DNA of 64,000 nucleotides. Source: Synechococcus sp. PROS-7-1 (GTDB lineage Bacteria > Cyanobacteriota > Cyanobacteriia > PCC-6307 > Cyanobiaceae). Numbering within the stretch: the stretch's first letter is position 1; each line of letters opens with the position of its first letter. The stretch lies in assembly GCF_014279795.1 (NCBI RefSeq), contig NZ_CP047945.1, positions 640,572-704,571 of the forward strand, written 5' to 3'. A program made the translations under genes and the position numbers. Positions 53,745-63,381 of the stretch are shown piece by piece. The notes below the pieces were generated by a model. It was not told the origin of the DNA, did not search any database, and saw only the letters and a program-made list of their open reading frames with translations.

Positions 53745-55115
53745 GTGTTGACCAGCCCACCTGCCGGACGTCCATCGGCTGACCGGTTCTTGAAGGTGTT
53801 TCTGGCCTTCGTCTCACTGGTTCTGGCCACCTTGGTGTGGATCCTGGGATTGGTGGACAGCTTTGGAAAGCCATCCGTTGCTCCGGCTTTGTCGTTGGAG
53901 CAGCAAGAGCTGTCCCTTTTGGCTCAGCCGAAGGTTCCAGAATCGCTTCAACCGCTGGTGGTCGGCGATGACCCTGCTGCGGCCCTGCTGCGCACCCTGC
54001 GCGATACCCCGCTGGACCGATTGGATGATCGCCAGATTCTTTTGTTCACGGCCCTGGAACAAGAGGAGGACTACAAGCAAAGCCTTCGCCGGGTGACCGT
54101 TGGCCAACCGGAACTCATCCCGCTTCAGCAGGCGCTGAATGGGAACAACGCTCCTGGGCTGGAACGATCAGAATTATTGGCTCTGGCGCCGGATCCCTTG
54201 ATCCGAACCGTGGCATGCAGTGCCTTGGGAGGCCCACCCGCTGACTGCGTGGATCCAGCTCCGGCCTCCGCCGCAGCACGTCGGCTGATCTTCAGCGAAG
54301 TGTTCCCACTCGCGGCCCTGATCCTTGGAGGCCTGCTTTTGCTCAGGCACGGGTGGCAGCTGCTGGGTCGCAGGTTGCCGCCCTGGCCGCCGCTCGTGTC
54401 AGCCCCCCTCGGCCCCCTCGACATGATTCTGCTGGTGGCCGGTGGCTTCGTTGTCTTAGGCGAGGTGCTGGTCCCACTGCTTATTGCTCCATTCACAGGC
54501 TGGCTGAGCCGTGACATGTCTCCTGCACTGATGCAGGGAGTGACCGTCCTCTTCGGTTATGCCGCCCTGGCGATTCCGCCTCTGCTCATCCTTCGCCAGC
54601 AGTTATCGCAGTGCGATCAAGAGGCGCTTCCTCCGGGTGGGTGGCTGCAATGGCAGGCGCGTCCCATCCCTCTGGCTTTTCTCCAGGGTGCGAGGGGATG
54701 GCTGATGGTGATGCCCCCGGTGGTCATGAGCGGCTGGCTCGTGAGTCGATGGATCGGGGATCAGGGGGGGAGCAATCCCCTGCTTGAGATTGTGCTGAAC
54801 AGCCGAGACCCATTGGCCTTGTCCCTGCTGGCCATCACCGCTGTTGTGCTGGCACCGCTGTTTGAGGAAACGATCTTCCGAGGGGTCTTGCTGCCGGTTT
54901 TGGGGCGGTCCCTCGGGCGTTCCGGCAGTGTGATGGTCAGCGCACTCGTGTTCGCGATTGCTCACCTGAGCATCGGTGAACTTCCTCCATTGCTGGTTCT
55001 CGGCCTCGGATTGGCATTGCTCAGGCTGAGTACTGGGCGCCTGTTCCCATGCGTGGTGATGCATGCACTCTGGAATGGCGTGACATTTCTCAATCTCTTG
55101 CTGCTTGGGGGTTGA
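53745..55115 (+). CDS. CPBP-family intramembrane metalloprotease
   Basis: 456 residues from GTG/TTG 53745. An N-terminal transmembrane helix and a Gln/Leu-rich extracytoplasmic region (about 45-170) lead to a multi-helix C-terminal domain with the CPBP motifs: FEETIFRG (EExxxR) near residue 375 and FAIAHLS near residue 405, then VVMHALWN. Homologues are CAAX-type proteases or bacteriocin-immunity-like proteins. The substrate is unknown. Confidence 0.8.
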   Translation: MLTSPPAGRPSADRFLKVFLAFVSLVLATLVWILGLVDSFGKPSVAPALSLEQQELSLLAQPKVPESLQPLVVGDDPAAALLRTLRDTPLDRLDDRQILLFTALEQEEDYKQSLRRVTVGQPELIPLQQALNGNNAPGLERSELLALAPDPLIRTVACSALGGPPADCVDPAPASAAARRLIFSEVFPLAALILGGLLLLRHGWQLLGRRLPPWPPLVSAPLGPLDMILLVAGGFVVLGEVLVPLLIAPFTGWLSRDMSPALMQGVTVLFGYAALAIPPLLILRQQLSQCDQEALPPGGWLQWQARPIPLAFLQGARGWLMVMPPVVMSGWLVSRWIGDQGGSNPLLEIVLNSRDPLALSLLAITAVVLAPLFEETIFRGVLLPVLGRSLGRSGSVMVSALVFAIAHLSIGELPPLLVLGLGLALLRLSTGRLFPCVVMHALWNGVTFLNLLLLGG

Positions 55116-55126
55116 GCAAAGCCCCA

Positions 55127-55654
55127 GTGTTGATCAAGGTTTCAGCCTTGCGGCTCCCCTCTCCAGGTGGTTCACTGGCGCATTGCAGAACCTCAGCCGT
55201 GGTCGCGGTTCCCCAACCCCAGCCGGTGTCCCCGCAGCGGTCGTCCAGTGCCGGAACCTTTGAGGTCATCCAAGGCTCACTGTCGGCCCGTCGTGCTGCC
55301 CGCCATTCCCCTCTGCTGGCCGGACTTCATCGCGCTGCCGACGGAGGACTTCTCGGGGTTTTCGCCGCCGTTCTCGTGCTCAGTGGCCTCACGCTGCACT
55401 GGCAGCACCGCTGGACGATGGCGTTTCGGCAGCTCGAATTGACCCGAACGCTCTCCCATCGGCTCACAGAGTCGACGGCGATGCTCGAAAGGCACTTGTT
55501 GGAACGCTCCAAGGTCCCCGGGCGAATGGTGCCCACCACCGTGGCCAATCTTCTGTATCTCGATCGACCCGGAACGGTTTCGTCGCAAGACCAACCCGAC
55601 CACCTGGCCATGCTGGGCTCCCTCATGGAGCGTCCGATCAAGAACGGTTATTAA
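55127..55654 (+). CDS. FtsL-like single-pass division protein
   Basis: 175 residues from GTG 55127. A basic, disordered N-terminal half is followed by one transmembrane helix (GLLGVFAAVLVLSGLTLHW) and a heptad-like coiled coil (LELTRTLSHRLTESTAMLER), then a short C-terminal tail. This is the FtsL layout and it is immediately upstream of ftsI (3 bp gap), as in many division clusters. The start and the identity are inferred; a direct FtsL family match was not tested. Confidence 0.6.
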   Translation: MLIKVSALRLPSPGGSLAHCRTSAVVAVPQPQPVSPQRSSSAGTFEVIQGSLSARRAARHSPLLAGLHRAADGGLLGVFAAVLVLSGLTLHWQHRWTMAFRQLELTRTLSHRLTESTAMLERHLLERSKVPGRMVPTTVANLLYLDRPGTVSSQDQPDHLAMLGSLMERPIKNGY

Positions 55655-55657
55655 TTC

Positions 55658-57463
55658 ATGGGTCGCTCGCCTGCCGCAGGACGGCCGAACAAGATCTCTG
55701 CCCGTCGGCGCGTTGTGCCCTTGGAACAGATTCCCGCCACACGGATGCGCTGGGTGTTCGCTCTGTTGTGTGTCGGGCTGGTTGGCCTAATGGGCCGGAT
55801 GGCCTGGCTGCAGATGTTCCAGGCTTCAGAGCTTGAAGCACGCGCTCGATCCGTTCAGACCCAGCGCACCCAGCCGCTGGGGACGCGTCGGCCGATCATC
55901 GATCGCACGGGACGGCTCATCGCGCTCGACGAGGAGCGCTATCGCCTGTGGCTGCACCCCCGTTATTTCAATCTCCCAGGCGATGATCCGGCCCTGATTC
56001 GGCCATCAGCCGATGTCGCTGAGCGTTTGGCGCCGCTCCTGTCCTTGAGCTCGGCCGAGATTCTCAAGCGGATTGGCAACCGGCCCTCCGGTATCAAGCT
56101 TTTGGAAGGGCTTGACCCGGAAACGGCGGCTGCTGTTCGAGGGGCTGGAATCAGTGGTGTCGATCTGGAGTCTTACCCCCATCGGGTGTATCCCCAGGGT
56201 GATCTGTTCGCCAATGTGGTGGGATTTCTCAATCAGGAGCGTGTCCCCCAGGCCGGCCTGGAACAGAGCCGCCACGACGACCTTCAGCGTCATGAGCAGG
56301 CCCGCAGCCTGCGGCGTGGTGCTGATGGCACCCCATTGCCAGACAACCTTGATGCTGGCGTTTTCTTTGGAGATGACCTCCGGCTTCAGCTCACTCTTGA
56401 TGCGCGCCTGCAGGCTCTGGCTGCAAAGGCTCTGGCCTCACAGGTGAAGCAATGGAAGGCGAAGAAAGGGGTTGCCATCGTGATGGATGTCACCAACGGC
56501 GAGTTGCTGGCTCTCGCTTCAGCTCCCACCTACGACCCAAACCGTTATTGGGACTTTTCTGCGAGTCGATTCAGGGAATGGTCTGTGCAAGACCTTTATG
56601 AGCCCGGCTCCACTTTCAAGCCCATCAATTTGGCTCTCGCGCTTCAAGAGGGTGCGATCAAGGCTGATGGACAGGTGCATGACAACGGCACCCTCACGAT
56701 TGGTGGATGGCCGATCAACAATCACGATCGCCGGGCGAATGGAGTCATCGATTACGCCACGGTGCTGCAGGTTTCTAGCAATGTGGGGATGGTGCAGGCG
56801 ATGCGTCGTCTACCGGCCGATCGCTACTGGGACTTGCTCAGTCGGTTGCGTCTCGATGCCCGTCCCGATACCGATCTGCCAGGGGCTGTGGCTGGTCAGC
56901 TCAAGTCGAAAGAACAATTCACCAGCCAACCGATTGAGCCTGCCACCGCATCCTTTGGCCAGGGATTTTCACTAACGCCACTCAAGCTTGTGCAATTGCA
57001 TGCGCTGCTGGCAAACGGAGGCCGGCTTGTTAGTCCCCATATCACCAGGGGATTGCGCACCGGTGATGCCCTTGCGCCTGCAGGAACGCGCCAAGGCCAG
57101 CAACTGCTCAGGCCTGAGGTGACTCGCACGGTGCTCGCATGGATGGAGTCTGTGGTGGAGAAGGGCAGCGGCAAGGGAGCGCGAACTCCGGGATATCGGA
57201 TCGGAGGCAAGACAGGAACTGCGCAGAAAGCGCTCAATGGTGTGTATGTCCCTGGCGCCCTGATTTGCAGTTTTGTTGCCACGCTTCCTATCGACGACCC
57301 GCGTTACGTCGTGCTGGTTGTCGTGGATGAGCCTCAAGGTGGCAATGCCTACGGTTCAACGGTGGCACTGCCTGTGGCGAAATCCATCATCGACGGTCTT
57401 CTTGTGATCGAGAAGATCCCTCCGAGTACGGCCCAATCCCAGGATTTGAGTCGTCAGGGCTGA
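55658..57463 (+). CDS. ftsI: penicillin-binding protein 3 / FtsI-type transpeptidase
   Basis: 601 residues. An N-terminal membrane anchor (RWVFALLCVGLVGLMGRMAW) is followed by a dimerisation domain with RRPIIDRTGRLIALDEERY. The transpeptidase motifs are SxxK in EPGSTFKPINL, SxN in VSSNVG and KTG in GGKTGTAQKAL. It crosslinks septal peptidoglycan. It is coupled to the FtsL-like gene. Confidence 0.93.
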   Translation: MGRSPAAGRPNKISARRRVVPLEQIPATRMRWVFALLCVGLVGLMGRMAWLQMFQASELEARARSVQTQRTQPLGTRRPIIDRTGRLIALDEERYRLWLHPRYFNLPGDDPALIRPSADVAERLAPLLSLSSAEILKRIGNRPSGIKLLEGLDPETAAAVRGAGISGVDLESYPHRVYPQGDLFANVVGFLNQERVPQAGLEQSRHDDLQRHEQARSLRRGADGTPLPDNLDAGVFFGDDLRLQLTLDARLQALAAKALASQVKQWKAKKGVAIVMDVTNGELLALASAPTYDPNRYWDFSASRFREWSVQDLYEPGSTFKPINLALALQEGAIKADGQVHDNGTLTIGGWPINNHDRRANGVIDYATVLQVSSNVGMVQAMRRLPADRYWDLLSRLRLDARPDTDLPGAVAGQLKSKEQFTSQPIEPATASFGQGFSLTPLKLVQLHALLANGGRLVSPHITRGLRTGDALAPAGTRQGQQLLRPEVTRTVLAWMESVVEKGSGKGARTPGYRIGGKTGTAQKALNGVYVPGALICSFVATLPIDDPRYVVLVVVDEPQGGNAYGSTVALPVAKSIIDGLLVIEKIPPSTAQSQDLSRQG

Positions 57464-57555
57464 TTCCTTTCATCACGGCCTGTGCAGAGGAATACCTCCA
57501 TGGATGCCACTCTTAAAAACGTGGCTACGTTGCGCACATCAAGACTTTCAGCGCT

Positions 57556-58728
57556 ATGGCCAGTCTGCTCGAGCAGCTCTCTGCGATGACCGTTGTGGTC
57601 GCAGACACAGGGGATCTAGAGGCAATCCGCAAGTTCACGCCGAGGGATGCCACGACTAACCCTTCCTTGATCCTGGCGGCAGCCCAGATTCCCGCGTATC
57701 AGAATCTGATCGATGAATCTCTGCGCTCCTCTCGGCGACTGATTGGCGACAACGCACCGGTGGAACAGGTTGTGCGAGAAGCGCTGGATGAAATCAGCGT
57801 GATCTTCGGCAAAGAAATTCTCAAGATCGTTCCCCGGCGTGTCTCCACCGAGGTCGATGCCCGTCTCAGCTTTGACACCGACGCCACGATCGAAAAAGGT
57901 CGCAAGCTGATTCGCCTTTACAACGATGCGGGCATCAGCAATGACCGTGTGCTGATCAAGATTGCCTCCACTTGGGAAGGTATCAAAGCTGCCGAAGTTC
58001 TCGAGCAAGAGGGGATTCACTGCAATCTCACGCTTCTGTTCGGTTTCGGTCAGGCCGTTGCTTGTGCCGAGGCTGGTGTGACCCTGATTTCACCTTTCGT
58101 CGGTCGCATCCTTGACTGGTATAAAGCGGACACCGGTCGCGATTCCTACCCCGGCCCTGAGGATCCCGGCGTGCTGTCTGTGACCCGGATCTTCAATTAC
58201 TTCAAAACCTACGGCTACAAAACCGAGGTGATGGGGGCCAGCTTCCGAAACATCGACGAAATCACAGAGCTCGCTGGCTGCGATCTGTTGACGATTTCAC
58301 CCAAACTGCTCGATCAGCTGCGTGAGAGCCAGGCCACTCTCTCCCGCAAGCTCGACGGTGAGAATCCCTCCAGTAGCGAGGCTCAGATCCATGTGGATCG
58401 TGAGCAGTTCGACGCCATGATGAAGACTGACCGTATGGCCTCCGACAAACTCGCTGAGGGCATCAAGGGATTCAGCAAAGCGATCGAAACGCTCGAGAGC
58501 ATGCTGGCCCACCGATTGGCTGAACTTGAGGGTGGTCAGGCTTTTGGCCACGCCGTTCAGGAAATCTTTCTGCTCAATGACATGAACGGTGATGGCTGCA
58601 TCACCCGTGATGAGTGGCTTGGTAGCGATGCAGTGTTCGACGCATTGGATCTCGACCACGATGGTCGTCTCACCCCTGAAGATGTGCGCCGGGGATTTGG
58701 TGCTGCCCTGTCGCTCACAACAGCCTGA
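57556..58728 (+). CDS. tal: transaldolase with C-terminal EF-hand pair
   Basis: 390 residues. The N-terminal 330 residues are a TalB-type transaldolase: Schiff-base Lys in [12 protein letters not shown], and ATTNPSLIL. It moves dihydroxyacetone units between sugars in the pentose phosphate pathway. The C-terminal 60 residues carry two EF-hand loops, [13 protein letters not shown] and [12 protein letters not shown], so calcium may influence activity. It stands alone, 92 bp after ftsI. Confidence 0.93.
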   Translation: MASLLEQLSAMTVVVADTGDLEAIRKFTPRDATTNPSLILAAAQIPAYQNLIDESLRSSRRLIGDNAPVEQVVREALDEISVIFGKEILKIVPRRVSTEVDARLSFDTDATIEKGRKLIRLYNDAGISNDRVLIKIASTWEGIKAAEVLEQEGIHCNLTLLFGFGQAVACAEAGVTLISPFVGRILDWYKADTGRDSYPGPEDPGVLSVTRIFNYFKTYGYKTEVMGASFRNIDEITELAGCDLLTISPKLLDQLRESQATLSRKLDGENPSSSEAQIHVDREQFDAMMKTDRMASDKLAEGIKGFSKAIETLESMLAHRLAELEGGQAFGHAVQEIFLLNDMNGDGCITRDEWLGSDAVFDALDLDHDGRLTPEDVRRGFGAALSLTTA

Positions 58729-58794
58729 ATCAGGGATTCCATTACCGGCTCTTGATCTGCGCCAATCACAATCCAATTAGTTCCATCAGTTGAC

Positions 58795-59181
58795 GTGAAC
58801 GCTCTCGACACCATGCGTGCCCTCGCTCAGAAGAGCGAGGTGCACACGTTCAATACCGGAGACATTATTTTCAAAGCTGACGATCCCGGATCTTCGATGT
58901 TTGGGGTCCTCGAAGGATCAGTGCGCCTGTCTTGGCGGAACGACCACGGTCACGAGGGATACGAGCTCATTCAAGCCGGCAACGTGTTTGGAGCTGGAGC
59001 TCTGGTGATGGATGGGCACCGTCGCCTCGGGACTGCCCAGGCGGAAGGCCCCTGCCGTCTCATTGAGATGAACAGGGAGAAGTTCCTGTTTGCCGTTCAA
59101 GAAGCGCCGATGTTCGCCATCGAGCTGCTGGCTTCTGTGGATTCCCGTCTTCGCGATCTGAAAATTACGTCTGTCAGCTGA
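58795..59181 (+). CDS. cyclic nucleotide-binding domain protein without DNA-binding domain
   Basis: 128 residues from GTG 58795. A single cNMP/Crp-like beta-barrel: VHTFNTGDIIFKADDPGSSM, then GVLEGSVRLSW, and the GAGALVMDGHRRLGTAQA phosphate-cassette-like stretch. It lacks the C-terminal helix-turn-helix of CRP, so it is a stand-alone sensor. The ligand is not predictable. It precedes the photolyase-family gene by 48 bp. Confidence 0.8.
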   Translation: MNALDTMRALAQKSEVHTFNTGDIIFKADDPGSSMFGVLEGSVRLSWRNDHGHEGYELIQAGNVFGAGALVMDGHRRLGTAQAEGPCRLIEMNREKFLFAVQEAPMFAIELLASVDSRLRDLKITSVS

Positions 59182-59229
59182 TCGGTTTTTCTAAGGTCTG
59201 CAGATTGAAGCCGGCTTTGGCCGTGATCC

Positions 59230-60702
59230 ATGACCCTTCAGTTGGTCTGGTTCAAACGTGATCTCAGACTGGTGGATCATCAGCCCCTGGCCAGAGCTCT
59301 GGCCAGGGGCCCTGTTTTGCCTCTCTACATCCTTGAACCTGAACTCTGGTCTCAACCGGATTGTTCAGCCAGGCAATGGGCGTTCTGCCGAGAATCCCTT
59401 CAGGATCTCCAGGAGGCCTGTGCCTCTCTTGGCCAGCCGCTGATCATCCGGAGCGGCGATGCCGTGGATGTGCTGGAACGCGCCTGGCGTCAACTCGGCG
59501 TATCGGCACTTTGGAGCCATGAGGAAACAGGCAATGCCTGGACCTATGCCCGTGACCGTCGGGTGGCTTCATGGGCGAGGGAACGGGGCATCCCTTGGCA
59601 TGAACTGCCCCAATTCGGAGTGGTTCGTCGGTTGGGCACGCGCAGGGGGTGGGCCCGCCGCTGGGAAGCGCGGATGGGGGAGGCCATGACCCCGGCACCC
59701 ACAGGCTTGACGCCCCTGCCGGGCATCGCTCCCGGTGATCTGCCAACCAGCGAAGCGCTGGCTCTGCGCTCTGATCCTTGCCCATACCGGCAGCTTGGCG
59801 GCAGGCGGTTGGCCCTTCAGGAGCTTGATGATTTCCTTGCGCACCGGGTGCAGCGCTACTGCCGTTCCATCTCCAGTCCGAATCTGGCTTTCAACGGCTG
59901 CTCAAGGCTTTCCGCTTACATCACCTGGGGCTGCCTCTCCATGCGTGAGGTGCTGCAACGCAGTCGTGAACTTCAAGGCCGTGGGGTGAGCAGCTTCAGC
60001 TCGAGGCTGCACTGGCATTGCCACTTCATCCAGAAACTGGAAGATCAACCGCCGATCGAATGGGAGGACTTTCACCCCTTCATGCGCGGCATCCGCTCTC
60101 TGGATCACGAGCGCTTTGCGGCCTGGGCCGAGGGTCAAACAGGCGTTCCCTTCGTGGATGCTTGCATGCGGGCTCTGCGAGCCCATGGCTGGATCAACTT
60201 CCGCATGCGGGCCATGTTGATGTCGTTCGCCAGCTACAACCTCTGGCTTCCCTGGCGTGAGACAGGTCTGCATCTGGCCAGACAGTTTGTGGATTACGAG
60301 CCGGGCATTCATTGGAGTCAGTGCCAGATGCAGTCGGGCAGCACCTCCATCAACACAATCCGCATCTACAACCCGATCAAGCAGGGGCTTGATCACGACC
60401 CTGATGGGACCTTTATCCGCCGCTGGTGTCCGGAACTCGAGGATGTTCCTGCTGTGCATTTGCATGAGCCCTGGTCTCTCGGCGGTGCCAGGCCGATGCC
60501 AATTGTTGATTGCGCTCTTTCAGCGCGTGAAGCCAAAGAGAGAATTTTCGAGATTCGTCGTTCCGCAGGATTTGATCGCCATGCGGATGCCATCCAGCAG
60601 CGCCATGGCTCCCGACGTTCAGGTCTGCCCGCAACCCGGCGGAGACGATCGAGGCAGCAGACCACTGACCCTGGTGTTGAACAACTGGCGCTGGATCTTT
60701 AG
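59230..60702 (+). CDS. DNA photolyase / cryptochrome family flavoprotein
   Basis: 490 residues. An N-terminal Rossmann domain (LQLVWFKRDLRLVDHQPLA) binds the antenna, and the C-terminal FAD domain has SRLSAYITWGCLS, LEDQPPIEW, DACMRALRAHGWINFRMR and HWSQCQMQSGSTSINT. It repairs UV lesions or acts as a blue-light cryptochrome; lesion type cannot be told by eye. The C-terminus is basic and disordered. It overlaps the convergent geranylgeranyl-reductase-like gene by 4 bp. Confidence 0.9.
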   Translation: MTLQLVWFKRDLRLVDHQPLARALARGPVLPLYILEPELWSQPDCSARQWAFCRESLQDLQEACASLGQPLIIRSGDAVDVLERAWRQLGVSALWSHEETGNAWTYARDRRVASWARERGIPWHELPQFGVVRRLGTRRGWARRWEARMGEAMTPAPTGLTPLPGIAPGDLPTSEALALRSDPCPYRQLGGRRLALQELDDFLAHRVQRYCRSISSPNLAFNGCSRLSAYITWGCLSMREVLQRSRELQGRGVSSFSSRLHWHCHFIQKLEDQPPIEWEDFHPFMRGIRSLDHERFAAWAEGQTGVPFVDACMRALRAHGWINFRMRAMLMSFASYNLWLPWRETGLHLARQFVDYEPGIHWSQCQMQSGSTSINTIRIYNPIKQGLDHDPDGTFIRRWCPELEDVPAVHLHEPWSLGGARPMPIVDCALSAREAKERIFEIRRSAGFDRHADAIQQRHGSRRSGLPATRRRRSRQQTTDPGVEQLALDL

Positions 60703-61829
60703 CCCCGCTGCAGCAGAAGGCGACGGATCACTCGTTGGGCGATGTCCCCGTAGCCCATCTCCCCGGAGAGAATCTGAGCAATCCGCCGTGGTGCAGTGGG
60801 CCGCTTGATCCCCAGCTGATACCCCACACCGGGGAAGCGATAGAACACCTGGGCAATGCGCCGACCCCAGGCCATGGAGTCGCCCCAGCGGCGACGCATC
60901 ACCGTGGAGTAGTCCTCAAGGGTCGTCACCTCATTGTTGAGCCAGCGGTCGAGACATGTCGCTGCCTCACATCCGCTCAACAGTGCCGGTCGCAATCCCT
61001 CCGCCAGAAAGGGATCACACAGTGATGCCGCATCGCCGACAGCCACCATCCCATTGCCGTGCAGCGGACTGTGGCCATTCCAGACTCTCAGTGCCGCCTG
61101 TTGGCGGAGCCCTGAATCAGCAGGGAAACCAAGATCAGGAAGCAAGGCGTTGAGAATAGTGTCTGCATCCATCGGATTCCGGCCGATGAATGTGCCCACT
61201 CCCACATTGATGCCTCCATTCAGGGGGAAAGCCCAGGCGAAACCGTGGTGGACAAGACCGAATTCGAAGCGGGCGACACCAGGGTTGAGTGTTCCAAGCC
61301 CCTCCAGACGGACGGAGAGTGTGCTGGCGAGATGGAGATCTCGGGGCCCAAGCCCAAACTGAGCCGACCAGGGCGACGCTGAACCATCTGCAATCACCAC
61401 CGCTTTGCTCTTCAACGTGATGCCGCAGTCGCTGCGGATCATCCATTGACCATCCTCACGGCCGATCGTCTGCACCAGAAAGGGGCAGTGGAGCGTGGCT
61501 CCGACTTCCTGGGCCTTCTCCAGTAGCAATCCATCGAGACGTTCGCGTCTCACAATCCAGAACGGTGCCTCTCCTGGAAGCTCAGCAACAACCGGATCGT
61601 CCAGGCACCAGCTGAAGTCCACCTGGCGGATCACATCGTCGACCGCTGGGCTGAGATCGAAGGGGAACCATTGCTGAACTGATGACGCCATGCCGCCACC
61701 GCAGGGTTTGACGCGTGGCCCATCGACAGCTTCCAGAACGGACACGCGATGCCCGGCCTTAGCGAGATGAAAAGCTGCTGCGGAGCCGGCGGCCCCGGCT
61801 CCGATCACGGCGACGTCGTAGACGCTCAC
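60699..61829 (-). CDS. geranylgeranyl-reductase family FAD protein
   Basis: 376 residues from GTG 61829. FAD-binding [17 protein letters not shown] at the N-terminus, KPCGGGM after it, [11 protein letters not shown] and [16 protein letters not shown] are typical of the geranylgeranyl reductase family, which hydrogenates isoprenoid side chains. A specific role in chlorophyll or tocopherol synthesis is not shown here. GTG overlaps the frr stop by 4 bp, so it belongs to the pyrH-frr unit. Confidence 0.85.
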   Translation of the reverse strand: MSVYDVAVIGAGAAGSAAAFHLAKAGHRVSVLEAVDGPRVKPCGGGMASSVQQWFPFDLSPAVDDVIRQVDFSWCLDDPVVAELPGEAPFWIVRRERLDGLLLEKAQEVGATLHCPFLVQTIGREDGQWMIRSDCGITLKSKAVVIADGSASPWSAQFGLGPRDLHLASTLSVRLEGLGTLNPGVARFEFGLVHHGFAWAFPLNGGINVGVGTFIGRNPMDADTILNALLPDLGFPADSGLRQQAALRVWNGHSPLHGNGMVAVGDAASLCDPFLAEGLRPALLSGCEAATCLDRWLNNEVTTLEDYSTVMRRRWGDSMAWGRRIAQVFYRFPGVGYQLGIKRPTAPRRIAQILSGEMGYGDIAQRVIRRLLLQRG

Positions 61830-62374
61830 ACCTTCAGGATGTCGGCTTCCTTGTTGGCGAGATGCTTTTCCAGTTCGGCGATGAACTGATCGGTCAACTT
61901 CTGGATCTCATCCTGTTGATCACGGCTCTGGTCTTCGGAGAACTCGCCCTCCTTTTCCTGCTTCTTGATCTTGTCGATCGCGTCGCGGCGCAGGTTGCGC
62001 AGGGCCACCTTGCCTTCTTCGGCGTACTTGGAGGCCAGCTTGCAGAACTCCTTGCGACGCTCCTCAGTCAGCGGGGGAACGTTGATGCGGATCACCTTGC
62101 CATCGTTGTTCGGGGTGAAACCCAGTTCACTCATGGCGATCGCTTTTTCGATCAATGCCAGAGCACTGATGTCAAACGGCTGAATCTGAATCGTCTGAGA
62201 ATCCGGTGTGGAGAGGGTGGCCAGCGACTTCAGCGGTGTTTCGGCGCCGTAGTACTCCACGCTGATCCGATCCAGCAGGGAGGAGTTCGCCCTTCCGGTG
62301 CGGATGGTGTTGAAGTTGCGCTGGGTGGCTTCCACCGACTTGCGCATGCTGGATTCGAGATCGGATTGAGACAT
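61826..62374 (-). CDS. frr: ribosome recycling factor
   Basis: 182 residues. Standard RRF layout: [21 protein letters not shown], the hinge [14 protein letters not shown], and the C-terminal helix [26 protein letters not shown]. It splits post-termination ribosomes with EF-G. It lies 8 bp after pyrH and overlaps the following flavoprotein gene by 4 bp. Confidence 0.96.
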   Translation of the reverse strand: MSQSDLESSMRKSVEATQRNFNTIRTGRANSSLLDRISVEYYGAETPLKSLATLSTPDSQTIQIQPFDISALALIEKAIAMSELGFTPNNDGKVIRINVPPLTEERRKEFCKLASKYAEEGKVALRNLRRDAIDKIKKQEKEGEFSEDQSRDQQDEIQKLTDQFIAELEKHLANKEADILKV

Positions 62375-62382
62375 GACGATGA

Positions 62383-63090
62383 TTAGTTGCTGATGCGAGA
62401 ACCGATGGGCTCACCTGCCACGGCACGGCCGATATTGCCGGCTTCGAACAGATTGAAGACCACGATGGGGATGTTGTTGTCTTTGCAGAGGGCGATGGCC
62501 GTGCTGTCCATCACCGCCAATTCACCACTGAGAACCTGCTGGAAGGTCAGTGCGTCGTAGCGCACTGCATCAGCATGAATGTGGGGGTCTTTGTCGTAGA
62601 CCCCATCCACCTTGGTGGCCTTGAAAACCACATCCGCTCCGATCTCTGCAGCCCTTAAGGCTGCGGTGGTATCGGTGGTGAAGAAGGGGTTCCCACACCC
62701 TGCGCCGAAGACCACCACACGCCCTTTCTCGAGGTGTCGGATGGCTCGCCTGCGGATGTAGGGCTCAGCAACTTCTTGCATTTCGATGGCTGTCTGCACC
62801 CTGGTGGGGATGCCAGCCCGCTCGAGGCCATCTTGCAAGGTGATGGCATTCATCACAGTGGCGAGCATCCCCACGTAATCCGCCGTGGCCCGATCCATCC
62901 CCGCGGCTGACCCCTTCAGCCCTCGGAAAATGTTGCCACCACCTACAACGATTGCCAGCTGGGTGCCGCTGGCGACAACACCGGCCACGTCACGGGCGAT
63001 GGCCTGAACAATGGCTGGATCGATCCCGTAGCCCTGGTCTCCCATCAGCGCTTCCCCGCTGAGTTTCAGGAGTGCGCGCGCGTAGGCCAT
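62383..63090 (-). CDS. pyrH: uridylate kinase
   Basis: 235 residues. The amino-acid-kinase fold with [32 protein letters not shown], and [30 protein letters not shown]. It makes UDP from UMP. It is the first gene of the pyrH-frr-flavoprotein unit. It is divergent from the small gene at 63193. Confidence 0.96.
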   Translation of the reverse strand: MAYARALLKLSGEALMGDQGYGIDPAIVQAIARDVAGVVASGTQLAIVVGGGNIFRGLKGSAAGMDRATADYVGMLATVMNAITLQDGLERAGIPTRVQTAIEMQEVAEPYIRRRAIRHLEKGRVVVFGAGCGNPFFTTDTTAALRAAEIGADVVFKATKVDGVYDKDPHIHADAVRYDALTFQQVLSGELAVMDSTAIALCKDNNIPIVVFNLFEAGNIGRAVAGEPIGSRISN

Positions 63091-63192
63091 TCATCCACCT
63101 GATCCTGCTGACAGTAGCAAGCGAGATCGGACAGCCCCATCACTGGCGCCACAGGGCCTTAGCCGCTTGGATGGGGAAACGACAGGGATTCC

Positions 63193-63378
63193 ATGGCTGA
63201 GGAGAACGGCGCACGCAGTTCGGTGATGGCCCGTCTGACCCTTTCGGCCCTTGATCGGGCCAGCCAGGACCCTTCCTGCTGGCGTGACCCACTGGTTCAC
63301 CGTGCACTCCTGGTGAGTGGATTGTCAGTGCTGACAGCAGCGATGGGGCTGTTGCGCAGCGATCTCGACCGACAGTGA
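63193..63378 (+). CDS. small hypothetical protein with one hydrophobic segment
   Basis: 61 residues. The N-terminal half is polar; a short hydrophobic stretch lies at ALLVSGLSVLTAAMGLL near the C-terminus. No domain is recognised. It is convergent with cobO, 3 bp apart. Moderate confidence because of its length. Confidence 0.5.
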   Translation: MAEENGARSSVMARLTLSALDRASQDPSCWRDPLVHRALLVSGLSVLTAAMGLLRSDLDRQ

Positions 63379-63381
63379 TCT

